Both the position numbers and the translations under genes were made by a program. Below the pieces are notes generated by a model that had not been told where the DNA came from, did no database searches, and saw only the letters and a list, made by a program, of their open reading frames with translations. A DNA stretch of 64,000 nucleotides, taken from Rhodoplanes sp963724735 (GTDB taxonomy: Bacteria; Pseudomonadota; Alphaproteobacteria; Rhizobiales; Xanthobacteraceae). Location of the stretch: the NCBI GenBank assembly GCA_963724735.1, contig CAVRVX010000037.1, positions 1 through 64,000 of the forward strand. The letters run 5' to 3'. Each line of letters opens with the position of its first letter. Positions within the stretch are counted from its first letter, which is position 1. Below, piece after piece: positions 33,441-44,000 of the stretch.

Positions 33441-36400
33441 TCACCACACGTAGCGCAGCGTGCCGGTCCCGGCATAGGTTTGTGCGCGGTCTGCGAACTC
33501 GCCGTCGAAGCGCCCGCCAATCGCCCAACCATTGAGGAACCGCAATTCCCCGCCGGCTGACAGCAGAGCGGAATTGGGGACGGGCGTTGCGCCGTTGACG
33601 ATGAAGCTCGCACCGGGCAGCGCCTGGAACACGGGCGTCAGCGTCGGATTGGTCACCCAATCATGCGCCCAGGCGGCGCGGGCGTTGAGCGCAAGCACGG
33701 CCGCGCTCGCGATGGGCAGCGCTTGATCAAAACGCGCGCCCAGCTCGCTGCGCGTGTCACTGCCGTTGCGTGCGTTGTAGTTCAGGCCGAAGCCGCCCAA
33801 GATCTGGTCCGCTTCGCTATAGCTTGGCGTGTGGAAGGCTTGCGCCTGCACCGCCGCATAGGGGGCAATCCCGCCGAGGAAGGTAGCAAAGCGCCAGCCG
33901 CCCTCGAGGCGTCCGCCATAGCTCTGCGCACCAAAGCGCGCGGTGAGGTGATCGCCGGCAAAAGCGAAGCGGTCAGTCGAAAACCAGTGCTCGGTAAAGG
34001 AGAGCGCGCCGGCAAGGTAGGCGGGACCGTTGCGCGTGATGCCGTAGAGGCCGGCCTGGAAGGCGTCGCTGTTGCCGCCCCCCAATCCGTTGGCAAGCCC
34101 CCAATTCGTGAACCCGCCGGCCAGCGCCACGCCCAATGTCGTGCCCGGCCAGATGCGATAATCGACGCCGCCCGCATAGCCGCCCGCGCGCGCCGACACG
34201 TCGTGCGAGCCGACCACCACGGGGTCGCCTTGGGTGCGGTTGGCGCCGCCATACCCGCCCGCCCACACATTCCAGCGCGGCTCCCAGAGGATCGGCGCCG
34301 GCGCGGGGGGAGCTTTGAGGATTTTGGCGTAGGCGAGCGCGATTTCGGGCGGCTGCGTCTCTTCTGCAGCAAGGCGCATCGGCCCGCCCGGGAGCACGCC
34401 GACACCTGCTCCGCCCACACCGCCGAACCCGCCGTTGCGATACACGAGCGGATCGAGCATCAGCGAGAAGAACTGGTTGCCCAACTGGAACGCGCCATAT
34501 TGCGCCCCCGTCGCCGTCTCGCCCGAGAGCTGCGTCAGCGCATTGGCGAGATTGGTCCCCGTCAGCCCGAAGAGGCCCACGAAGTTCGGGAGCAGCGTCC
34601 CGCCATTGTTAAAGAGGCTGTTGATCGCCGTGGCGACGTTCTGCTGGCTCTGAGCGAGCGGCACGCTCGCCCCCAGCGCCGCAGTCAGGTTCAGGAATAC
34701 GTCGGTCGTGCTGTAGCTCAGGCTCGCGCCGAAATTCGGATTGCTCGAGCTCGCGCCCGTGAATGTCGTGCCGTTGAGCCCCCCCGCGGCATGCAGAATG
34801 TCGTAGCTGCGAAGCGTATAGCTGCTGCCCGGCAGGGGCACCACCTGCACGCTGCCGCCGGTGAGCGTGGCGGTGCCGGAGACGTTGGCGATCGCGGCCG
34901 CGGCCGGCGTGATGTGGGTCTGATAAAGCGCGCCCGACTGGAACGCGAGATCGCCGATGAGGGTCAGCGTGCCGGTCGGACTGCTCGCACTGCCGGGCGC
35001 GAGAGTCGCCCCGCTGTTGATGGTGATAGTCATCCGCGGATCGACCACGCCGGTGCCCGACAAGGTCCCGCCGGCGTTTACCGTGACGCTCGTCGTGTTG
35101 GCAAGCGTGCCATCGACCTCGAGCGTGCCGCCGTTCACAACGGTGGCGCCCGAATAGGTGTTCGTGCCGCTCAGCACCAGCGTGCCGGTGCCGATCTTAC
35201 TGAGCCCGCCGAGCCCCGAGATCGAGCCGGAGAACACCGTCGATCTGTTGTCGCCGCCGCTGGTGAGCGTGGTTCCGCCCAGCGTCACGTTGCCGGGGCC
35301 GGCGAGCGAGCCGACGGTCTGAGTGAAGCCGTTGAGATCGAGGGTGGCGCCGGACACGATCGTGAACATGCTCGCCGGCGAGAATGCGTTCGCGACCCCG
35401 GCCTGCAGGGTGTCGAAAGCCACCACCGTCGGCCCGGAATACGTGCTGGCGCCCGCCAGCACGAGCGTGCCGATACCGATCTTCGTCAGCCCGCCGGCCC
35501 CACTGATCGGTCCAGCGAGCACAGCAGGGGTGTTGTTGCTGTCGATCGTCCCGCCGCCCGCCAGCAGCGTCACCTTGCGATTCGAGACGAACCCGTCGAG
35601 AAACTGCAGTGTGCCGCCGTCGAAGGTGAGCCCGCCGGTGGGGGCGCCGAGGCTGAAGTCGGTGCCGACCGCGAGCGTGCCGGCCTTGATGATGGCGCCG
35701 CCGCTGTAGGTATTCGGAAACGTCAGCACCAGCGTGCCGGCACCGGTCTTGATGAGCGCGCCCGGCCCGTTGCCGTCGGCAATGAGGCCGTCGAGCGTGA
35801 GCGTCGTGCCGTTGCTGTCGAACGTGCCGCCTCCGGTATTGATCGCAAAGGCGTTGTTGAAGCTAAGGCCGCTGGCGCCTGCCTGGAACGTCCCGCCGTC
35901 GAGCGTCACCTTTCCCGTGCTGACCGCGGACGAATTCACAACCTGCAATACGCCGCCACCCTGGACCGTCGTGCCGCCGGCATAAGTGTTGGCCGCCGTC
36001 AGCACCAGCCTGCCCGGCCCGTTCACCACCACCGAGCCCGTGTGGGAAGGGTCGCCGCCGCTGCCGGCCTCGTCGGTGATGACATCGGCGATGGCGTAGG
36101 TCTGGCCGGCGCCGGGCGCGAAGCCGATGGATGGATTGGATCCTTGCAGGAAGAAGCCCGAGCCGAACCCCGAACCGCTTCCGCCGTTGCCGCCGCCCGC
36201 GCCGCCGGTCACCGATCCGCCGGAGGTGGTGCCAGAGCCCTCGAAAGTAAGCGTGCCGCCGGCCATGACGAAGACGGCGCCGCCCATCGCGGCGCCGCCG
36301 TCGCCGCCGCCGACGGTGCCGGACCCGCCGCCGCCGCCGAACCCGCCGTCACCACCAAAGCCGCTGCCGAGGACGGTGAAGGTGGCGCCACCGCCGCCGC

Positions 36401-36588
36401 CGCCGAAGCCGCCCTTGCCGCCTACGAAGCCAAAAAGGACGAACTTGCCGCCGCCCCCGCCGCCGCCGCCGAAGCCGCCATTCCCCCCACCGCCCGAGCT
36501 CCCCCCGCCGCCGCCGCCGAACCCGCCGCGGCCGTTGTCTAGATCGCCGGAGCCCCCTCCGAAGCCACCGCCGCCGCCCTTGGCGCTG
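33441..36588 (-). CDS. Autotransporter: Gly-rich passenger, PATR repeats and beta-barrel (3' part of a frame-disrupted gene)
   Basis: From about SAKGGGGGFGGGSGD the frame runs uninterrupted to the stop. It begins with a Gly-rich zone, then has multiple autotransporter-associated beta-strand repeats of the form G(G/A)L.K.G.GTLVL.G.NTYSG.T....GTL.V. It ends with a barrel of about 280 residues (WNVWAGGYGGANRTQGDP... to AGTGTLRYVW) and the aromatic C-terminal residue needed for outer-membrane insertion. This is a type V secretion autotransporter whose beta-helical passenger would be displayed on the surface. The 5' portion continues in other frames upstream. The stop lies 3 bp from that of the SGNH gene (convergent). 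Confidence 0.85.
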
Positions 36589-37579
36589 CCCCAAGCCCGG
36601 GCTCGCCGCCGGCGCCGCCCTGCCGCCCCCCGGCTCCGCCACCGTCGCCGCCTTGACCGCCGCGCCCGGAGAGGCCCGCGATGCCCAGCACTCCCACCCT
36701 GGGGTTGTCCGGTCCGACGAAGCCGGACTGCCGGTGTATCCGCCACCGCCGCGCAAGAGGCCGTTGCCGAAAATCCCACCACCCCCCTCCGAGCGTACCA
36801 CCATCGCCAAAGATGCCGCCACCGCCGCCGCTCGACCCTGCCGCGCCCGCTCCGCCGCGCGCCGTATTGGCGACGAAGGTGACGCCGCGCAGCCTCACGT
36901 CGGCCGACTGGTTCACGAACAGCGCGCCGCCCGCCCCCAGGCCGCCGCCGCCGCCGCTGCCGCCCGCGCCACCCTGGGCCAGACCCGAGGCCAGCGTGAT
37001 ATTGTTGATCGTCACCTGCGGGCGCAGGGCGATGATCGAGGTCGTGCTGGGCGGATCACCCAGCGGCTTGGCTTGCGTCGCCAGGTCGACGCCCACCATG
37101 AATATCCGCGTGGTGCTATTGCCGCTGATGGTGTGGCCGTTGCCGTTGATGGTGACCGAGTTAAAGATCGGCGACAGCGGCCCGTTGAGCGTGACGTCGG
37201 TTTGCAGGTTGATGATGAAACCGCCGGGGGGCGCCGGCGACGCATTGATCTGCGCGAGCGCCGCGCTCAGCGTTCCCGCCGGGCCCGCGCCGGCGCTGTT
37301 CGTACCGGGATCGGAGGCGATGGTGACGTTGATGACCGTCTGGGCCTGCGCGCCGGTCGCGAGCGCGGCAAGCAGGATCGCGCCCGCGAGCACGTTCGCG
37401 GACAGCAATGCACCTCGACGGGCGAGAAAACGCGCACCCATGCGGCCCCCCCTCTGCGCCGTCGCCGCCGGCGGGGCCGGCGCGAGCAACAGAGCAAGCG
37501 CCGTGCCGGCCAAGAGGCCCGCCCGCCATCCGCGGCGACTCAAGTGAAGTGGGCTAGCTGTGGTGGACCCCGCCAGCAA
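36589..37579 (-). pseudogene. Autotransporter 5' part: signal and start of passenger, with frame changes
   Basis: The frame starting at 37579 (or ATG 37441, with a G-rich ribosome site) encodes two hydrophobic stretches, the second a plausible signal (LLSANVLAGAILLAALATGAQAQ). A beta-helix start follows (GGFIINLQTDVTLNGPLSPIFNSVTINGNGHTISGN). The Gly-rich region then switches frame at least three times. IFGDGGTL passes to a second frame (GGGGIFGNGLLRGGGGYTG) near 36785, back near 36740 (GFVGPDNPRVGVLGIAGLSG), and finally into the downstream frame near 36590. All sit in C/G runs, so slippage, sequencing error and true decay are all possible. Confidence 0.75.
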
Positions 37580-37734
37580 ACTATAGGTCGCATTATCTGT
37601 GCGGCAGGGTTGATCGCCTATACGAATTAAACCATTCCGTGACGTTTGCCCGCTCGCCGTGTTCTACCGGCAACACGAATGCTAAAGAAGTCTGATACGG
37701 CCTCCGGCGGATCGCCTCGGGGTAAAACTACGTT

Positions 37735-37850
37735 ACCTCCCCCCTTTGGGGGAGGTCGGCGCGCGAAGCGAGCCGGGAGGGGGGTGAAATGACTGCAAAG
37801 GTTAAGAAGAATACCCCCCTCCCTAACCCTCCCCCTCAAGGGGGGAGGGT
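37735..37850. repeat. Dispersed palindromic repeat, intergenic copy
   Basis: ACCTCCCCCCTTTGGGGGAGGT at one end and CCCTCCCCCTCAAGGGGGGAGGG at the other are self-complementary hairpins, with CGCGCGAAGCGAGCC between. The same element, with spacer changes, occurs inside a coding region at 57443-57560. Confidence 0.85.
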
Positions 37851-37949
37851 TCAAAAGGAACCACGCGCTCACAAATGAATACCGATCTGATCATGCGGAT
37901 GCCGTATGATTTGCGCCGGGCGCGCTTCCTCGGTCCCAATCATTAACTC

Positions 37950-38041
37950 GTCATACGCGGGCTTGACCCGCGTATCCATCTTAAAAAAACTCATCATTTC
38001 AGGAAGATAGATTGCCGGGTCAAGCCCGGCAATGACGATGG
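37950..38041. repeat. Second dispersed palindromic repeat
   Basis: GTCATACGCGGGCTTGACCC and the inverted GGGTCAAGCCCGGCAATGAC bracket a short AT-rich centre, forming an imperfect hairpin of about 90 bp. Similar elements are common in Hyphomicrobiales intergenic regions. It lies just downstream of the ferredoxin reductase gene. Confidence 0.7.
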
Positions 38042-38077
38042 GGGAGGTTGGAGCCACCTAACATTGGTTTAAGCCGC

Positions 38078-39106
38078 TTACGCCGCGCCGAGCTTCTTCT
38101 GCAGGCTGGTCGACGACGTGGTGTATTGGAAGACGAGCCGCTTGTCGGGATTGATGTAGCGAAAGGCCTGCTGGGACATCAGCGCCGCCTCGTGGAAGCC
38201 GGAGAGAATAAGCTTCAGTTTCCCCGGATAGGTATTGATGTCGCCGATCGCAAACATCCCTGGAATATTGGTCTCGAACGTCGCGGTATCGACCGGGATG
38301 AGGTCGCCCTTGAGTTCAAGGCCCCAGCCGGTGACCGGGCCGAGCCGCATCGTCAGCCCGAAGAACGGCAGCAGCGCGTCGCACGGCGTCGTTACGATCG
38401 CGCCGTCGCCCAGCTTGACGGTCGCGCCGGCGAGCACGCCACTCTCGCCTTCCAAAGCCATCACCTGCCCGATCATCAGGTCCATGGCGCCGTCGGCGAC
38501 GAGCGCACGCATTTTGTTGACGCTGTCGGGCGCGGCACGGAAGTCGTCGCGCCGATGCACGAGCGTGATGCGTTTGGCGATCGGCTGCAAGTTGAGGGTC
38601 CAGTCGAGCGCCGAGTCGCCGCCGCCCACGATCAGCACGCGCTTGTCGCGGAACGCCTCCATCCGGCGCACGGCGTAGAAGACCGCGGTGTCCTCATAGG
38701 CCTCGATGCCCTTGATGGGGGGGCGCTTGGGCTGGAACGAGCCGCCGCCCGCCGCGATCACCACGATCTTCGCCTCGAAAGTCTTGCCGCTCGCGGTGAC
38801 GCAGCGGAACAAGGGATCGCCGATTTTCGTGATGCTCGCGATCATTTCGCCAAAATGAAAGGCCGGCTGGAACGGCTTGATCTGCACCAGCAGAGCGTCG
38901 GTCAGGCCCTGCCCGGTGATCACCGGAATGGCCGGAATGTCGTAGATCGGCTTTTCCGGATAAAGTTCCGCGCATTGCCCGCCCGGCCGGTCCAGCACGT
39001 CGACGAGATGCGCCCGGATGTCGAGCAGGCCGAGCTCGAACACGGCGAACAGGCCGACCGGGCCTGCGCCGATGATGAGCGCGTCGGTCTTGATCGGATC
39101 GGTCAT
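38078..39106 (-). CDS. Thioredoxin-reductase-like ferredoxin--NADP(+) reductase
   Basis: The 342-residue flavoprotein has an FAD-binding GAGPVGLFAVFELG, the PGGQCAELYPEKPIYDIPAIP segment typical of TrxR-like ferredoxin reductases, an NADP-binding VGGGDSALDWTLNL, and the flavin-site end MFAIGDINTYPGKLKLILSGFHEAALM. The redox CxxC of thioredoxin reductases is missing, which supports the ferredoxin/flavodoxin reductase (YumC-type) assignment. A 2Fe-2S ferredoxin gene lies 40 bp upstream on the same strand, an obvious partner. Confidence 0.92.
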   Translation of the reverse strand: MTDPIKTDALIIGAGPVGLFAVFELGLLDIRAHLVDVLDRPGGQCAELYPEKPIYDIPAIPVITGQGLTDALLVQIKPFQPAFHFGEMIASITKIGDPLFRCVTASGKTFEAKIVVIAAGGGSFQPKRPPIKGIEAYEDTAVFYAVRRMEAFRDKRVLIVGGGDSALDWTLNLQPIAKRITLVHRRDDFRAAPDSVNKMRALVADGAMDLMIGQVMALEGESGVLAGATVKLGDGAIVTTPCDALLPFFGLTMRLGPVTGWGLELKGDLIPVDTATFETNIPGMFAIGDINTYPGKLKLILSGFHEAALMSQQAFRYINPDKRLVFQYTTSSTSLQKKLGAA

Positions 39107-39146
39107 GCGCGTTCCTGCCTTGCTCCGCCGGACGGTCTAACCGATC

Positions 39147-39467
39147 TTAAGCCTGCCGCTCCGGCGTTCGCACCACCAGCCCGTCGAGTTCCTCGCGCAC
39201 CTTGATTTGGCAGGACAGACGCGAGTTCGGCCGCACGTCGTAGCCGAAATCGAGCATGTCCTCCTCCATGGCGGAGGGCGGACCGACTTTCTCGCGCCAC
39301 GCCTCGTCGACATAGACGTGACAGGTTGCGCAGGCGCAGGCGCCGCCGCATTCGGCCTCAATGCCGGGAACGCCGTTCTTGATGGCGGTTTCCATGACCG
39401 TGGCGCCGATCGGGGCCTCAATGGTCCGCGAAGTTCCGGCCACATCGATATAGGTGATCTTGACCAT
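39147..39467 (-). CDS. 2Fe-2S ferredoxin (adrenodoxin/FdxB type)
   Basis: The 106-residue protein shows the adrenodoxin-like cluster ligands: three cysteines in ECGGACACATCHVYV and one in SRLSCQIKV. The rest is family-like (SAMEEDMLDF, conserved acidic partner-binding surface). Such ferredoxins feed electrons to P450s, Fe-S assembly or hydroxylases. It is probably the redox partner of the reductase encoded next. The upstream DNA holds three 40-bp tandem repeats. Confidence 0.94.
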   Translation of the reverse strand: MVKITYIDVAGTSRTIEAPIGATVMETAIKNGVPGIEAECGGACACATCHVYVDEAWREKVGPPSAMEEDMLDFGYDVRPNSRLSCQIKVREELDGLVVRTPERQA

Positions 39468-39520
39468 TAGGAGCGGGAAGCAAGCGATGAATTGAGCAAC
39501 AGGCGAAGGCGATCGATCTC

Positions 39521-39640
39521 TTATATTGTTGCAGAGCGACGCGCCAGCAGCCGCCTTGTTCTCTATTGTTGCAGAGCCGCGCGCCAGCAGCCGCCTTATT
39601 CTCTATTGTTGCAGAGCCGCGCGCCAGCAGCCGCCTTGTT
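39521..39640. repeat. Three tandem 40-bp repeats upstream of the ferredoxin gene
   Basis: Units at 39521-39560, 39561-39600 and 39601-39640 share ATTGTTGCAGAG..G and GCGCCAGCAGCCGCCTT, with only a few differences. They start about 54 bp upstream of the ferredoxin start codon, where its promoter should be, so they may be regulator sites or duplicated promoter parts. Confidence 0.9.
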
Positions 39641-40398
39641 CTCGCCGGACGCGTCTGCGGCAACGCACCTAACAAATGGCCCCGGCTTTTGACCGGGGCC
39701 ACTGTCCGCCGGACGATGTGAGGGGGGGTGGGGGGCTCGTCCAGCTTCCGCCTGAAAAATTAGGCCCTCCGTTGCCTTTTACAAGACGGCATCCGCGCCC
39801 GCTTCACTGTGCCGCATCCGGGCGAGAGCGCGTCGGGTGGCGCTCCAGGCGGACTAAATCGCGCTGCCTAAAGGGAGCGACCCCGCGTGGGCTTAAGGAT
39901 ATCGAGTGGCTCTGCCGGTGCGAGGGTCGGTTTGCGGAAGCCATTTCGACATCGGCGCTCGCCGGCATCGGACGTCCGCTTGAGTCGTTGGGCGTCAATG
40001 TTGAGATTCGGTGACGCCTCCCGGCGGAAGAGCGGTGCTCGGCATTCAGCATAATGGCGGGCACGCCCCTGCATCCTCAGGCAGAGCTGATTCCCCGGTC
40101 GTTTCCGCCGCATAGCCGCCGCATTGTCGCCGTCAAGGTCGGCCGAGCCGGACGCTCGGCCCACGCGACGTCCAGGTGCTTGACCCACCGCGCCGTTAAC
40201 GATGATTAAAAAGAGGTTACTGAAGTTAGTTTCCTTGGGGCTTCCAGACGGTTAGGATACCAGGCGGCGGGGCAGATCGAGCGGCTTGGCCGGCTCAACA
40301 GGGGCGCGGCGGCGTTTGACGTGCGTCCGCAGCGCGGTCGACCGCGATTTTCCGCAGGGCCTCAGTCCTGTATGGCGTAGCATGCGAGGCAACGAGCG
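39641..40398. other. Intergenic, no gene recognised
   Basis: About 750 bp without a credible gene. Short frames on both strands have arginine/serine-rich shadow-like products. The promoter of the giant coiled-coil gene should lie near the right end. Confidence 0.5.
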
Positions 40399-41031
40399 AT
40401 GGCGAATTATCCCAAGGCCAAAGACCCGACCGAGATCGCCCTTTCGGCGATCCAGGAAGCGCTGAACATGCGAGAGACCGAGGAGACCCCCGACTCTCTT
40501 CGTCCTGAAGCTCGCACTGGCGACCCTGATCTGGTGGAAGGCCCGGGGGGCGAACAGCACCCGATGCTGCCGTTCGCCGAGGATCTGCCCCCCTTCCCGG
40601 CGAGTGCGCTGCGCAATGAAGAGGCGCTGCGGCGCGCCGCCAACGACGACCGGGAAACCATCGGGCAGGTGCTCCAGTCCTTGCAGCGGCGGGCAGCGCG
40701 GACGCCTTATATCGTGGCGGGATTGTTCGCCGCCGCCTGGGTCGTCTCGGCGCTTGGCCTCGCATTCGGTTACGGGACGGAGCTCAAGAGCCTGTTTGGG
40801 CATGCGGGCGCTGCCGTGCCGCTCGCCGTCGCGCTGACCCTGGGCTTCGCCCTGCCTGTCGTGTTCTTCTTTCTACTCGCGCAGATGGTGGCGCGCTCGG
40901 AAGAGTTGCGGTTCGTATCCCACGCGATGGCGCGGGCCGCCGTCCGGTTTGCCGAGCCCGAGTTCGGTCGCCCGCGATTCGATTGTGAGCATCGGGCAGG
41001 CCATTCGCCGCGAAGTCGCGGCGATGGGTGA
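40399..41031 (+). CDS. N-terminal part of giant coiled-coil membrane protein (frame disrupted near 40960)
   Basis: The frame begins MANYPKAKDPTEIALSAIQEALN and contains two transmembrane helices (TPYIVAGLFAAAWVVSALGLAFGY and AAVPLAVALTLGFALPVVFFFLLAQ). It runs to FVSHAMARAAVRFAEPE. At that point the natural continuation (SVARDSIVSIGQAIRREVAAMGDGVERAVARAAELE) is in the next frame, the long ORF starting at 40949. One missing or extra base near 40960-40975 would unite them into one protein of about 1,987 residues. In relatives I recall a single gene, so this is either a recent mutation or a sequence error. Confidence 0.8.
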   Translation: MANYPKAKDPTEIALSAIQEALNMRETEETPDSLRPEARTGDPDLVEGPGGEQHPMLPFAEDLPPFPASALRNEEALRRAANDDRETIGQVLQSLQRRAARTPYIVAGLFAAAWVVSALGLAFGYGTELKSLFGHAGAAVPLAVALTLGFALPVVFFFLLAQMVARSEELRFVSHAMARAAVRFAEPEFGRPRFDCEHRAGHSPRSRGDG

Positions 41032-44000
41032 CGGCGTCGAGCGGGCGGTCGCCCGCGCCGCCGAGCTGGAAACCTTGGTCAACAACGAGGTCGCCGCCCT
41101 CGAGCGCGCCTATAACGACAACGAAGTGCGGATCCGCAACCTGATCGACGGCATCGCCCACCAACGCGAGACGCTGGTCGGCGAAGCCGAGCAGGTGCGC
41201 AATGCGATCAACAATGTGCATGTCGACCTGTCGCACGACATCTTCACGGTCAGCGAGGTGATCGGGGAGCGCGTCAGCGAGGTGTCGCAACGAATTACCA
41301 ACGCGCTCGCCGAGGAGGTGACGCTCAAGACCAGTCAACTGAACGAAACGATCGTCGAAATCGCCGACGGCATGCAGGAAATGCTGGCGAGCCGGGTCAC
41401 CCGGATCGCCGACGAGCTCTCCGAAAAGTCGATGTCGCTCGTCGAGATGATGGAGACGCGCTCGCGTGAGATCGCCGGAACGATGCTCGCGCAGTCGGAT
41501 ACGATCGCCAACACGCTGGTGGATACGTCGAGCCGCATCACCGAAACGATCACGAGCCGGGTCGACGAGGTGAACAACACGTTGAAGGCGACCGGCGATT
41601 CGATCGTGCTCGACCTCAGCCTGCGCGGCGGCGACATCGTCGCCAAGCTGGAGGAGACCGGCGGCAAGATCACGGAAGAGCTGAACGAGCGCAGCGAAAT
41701 CTACACGCAGGCGCTCACGGACGGCGCGGCGGGATTGGCGGATACGATCCAAGTGCGCGGCGACGCGGTGCGCGACATGCTGACCGAACGCCTCACCATA
41801 TTGGAGGACGCGCTCGTCAATGGCACGGCGGATCTCTCCGAGCGGCTCGGATCGAGCGGCGATGCGGTGCGCGACATGTTGGCCGAGCGTCTGAGGATGC
41901 TTGAGGACATTCTCGCCGGCAGCGGCGGCGACCTCGCCGAGCAGATCAGTTCGCGCGGCGAATCCATCCGCGACATGCTTACGGAGCGTCTCAGCGAGTT
42001 CGAGAAGCTGTTCTCGACGGACGGCGGCGATCTTGTCGAGCGGGTCGGGCGCGACTCCGCGACTCTCGCCAGCCTGATCACCCGCCACCTGTCCGAATTC
42101 GATCGGACGCTGAAGACCTATGGCGGCGAGCTGGCCGAGCGGATCGGCGAGCGGGCGCAGCACATCAACGATACGATGAAGGCCTATCTCGATGGGTTCG
42201 ACGAACGGGTCGACGCGAAGACGCACGACGTGGTCTCGACGATGGAGAACCAGCTGGCGCGGTTCGAACAGGCGCTCGATTCCCGCACCGACGCGATCGG
42301 CGCGACCTGGACGTCGCGCGTCGCCGACATGAGCAGAAGCGTCGGCGAGAGCAGCAAGGATGTGGTCGCCGCCCTCGACAGGCGGATCAACGAGATCAAC
42401 GGCATCATCACGAGCAGCGGCGCGAATTTCGTGGAGACGGTCGGAGCGCGCATCTCGGCGATCGATACGTCGCTCGGCGCTCACGCGACCGGTGTCGCCA
42501 ATGTCCTCGACGGCCGCATCGCGCAGCTCGAGGACCTGCTGATCGCGCGCGCAGAATCCGTCACCGCCGGCATTGAAGCGCGCAGCCAGGCGGCGGCCGA
42601 GCTTCTGCTCGGGCGCGCCGAATCGGCTTCGACCGACATCGAAAGGCGCAGCACGGCAGCGGCCGAGCTTCTCTCCAACAGCGCCAATTCCGTCGTCGCC
42701 GACATCGAGACGCGCAGCAGGGCGGCGGCCGAGCTTCTGCTCGGGCGCGCCGAATCGGCTTCGACCGACATCGAAAGGCGCAGCACGGCAGCGGCCGAAC
42801 TTCTCTCCAACAGCGCCAATTCGCTTGCCGCCGACATCGAGGCGCGCAGCAGGGCCGCAGCGGGCGAGGTGACCGCACGGGCCAACTCGATGTTTACGGA
42901 AATCGAGGCTCGCACCCAGAAGGCCGCCGATCTGTTGACCGACCGCATCCAAACCGCCGCCGGCGCAATCGAACAGTCGGCCGGATCGGCCGCCGCGTCG
43001 CTCGCCGGCCGCCTCGACCAGCTTGCGGCGGACGTGGAGAGCCGCAGCAACACCTCTATCTCCTTCATCAGCGACCGGTTCGATAATTTCGCACGCGACG
43101 CAGAGATGCGCAGCCATACCGCGGCCTCGTTCCTGGCTCAGCGGATGGACAGCTTCAGCAAGGAAATCGAGGGCAAGAGCGACAGCGCCGCCGCGTTCAT
43201 GGCCGAGCGCGCCGAAAGCGCGGCGCGCGCCGTGGAAAGCCGCAGCAACGCCGCGACCGAATTCCTCGCCGCACGTCTGGAGGCGGCCACCAGCGAGGCC
43301 GAGCATCGCAGCCGGTCGATAGCTGAAACGCTGGTCGGCCGGATCGAGCAGCTCGCCGAAGCGATCACGACCAGCACCAGCTCAGCCCAGCAGGCGATCG
43401 ACGCGCTCCTGTCGAAAGCGAGCGCCGAGATCGACGGCAGCGCGGGGAATTTCGAATCACGCGTCGGCACCGCGGCCATCGCCTCCACCAAGGCGCTGCA
43501 GGCGAGCGCCCTTGATATCGAAGCCGCGCTCGGCCGGCTGTCGTCGGAGGTCGGCAGCGCGCTCAAGCGCGACGCAGCCGAGTTGCAGCAGCTCCTGACG
43601 AACGCCTCCTCGGGCGTCAGTGGCTCGCTCAAACAGGATGCGGCCGAAGTCGAGCGCGTCCTAGGAACGCTCGCGTCGGGCATGAGCACCACGCTGAAGC
43701 AGGACGCCGCCGAGATCGAGCGTTCGCTCGGCACGCTGGTCGGTCAGCTCAGCGGCACGATGAGGCAGGATGCGATCGACGTCGAACGGATGGTGACGAT
43801 CGCTTCCGCCAATCTCCGGGACGCCGTCAAGCAGGACGGCGCCGCAGTCGAGGGTATGCTCACCGCCCTGTCCGCCAGCGTGAGCAACACGCTCCGGCAG
43901 GATGCCGCCGAGGCCGAGCGCGTGCTATCGGCCGTTTCCTCGGGCATGAGCGGAACGATTCGGCAGGACGCGGCGGACGTCGAGCGCATGCTCACCACGC

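Noticed and set aside
33663..36542. 959-codon plus-strand frame opposite the autotransporter
   Set aside because: The autotransporter repeats and barrel on the minus strand are unmistakable. The opposite product is Ala/Arg-rich shadow.
39521..39640. Possible CRISPR array
   Set aside because: The three 40-bp units are contiguous, with no unique spacers between identical repeats and no cas genes nearby.
42598..42861. Possible assembly duplication in the coiled-coil gene
   Set aside because: The unit keeps frame and matches the 22-residue periodicity of the whole protein, so natural repeat expansion is the simpler reading.
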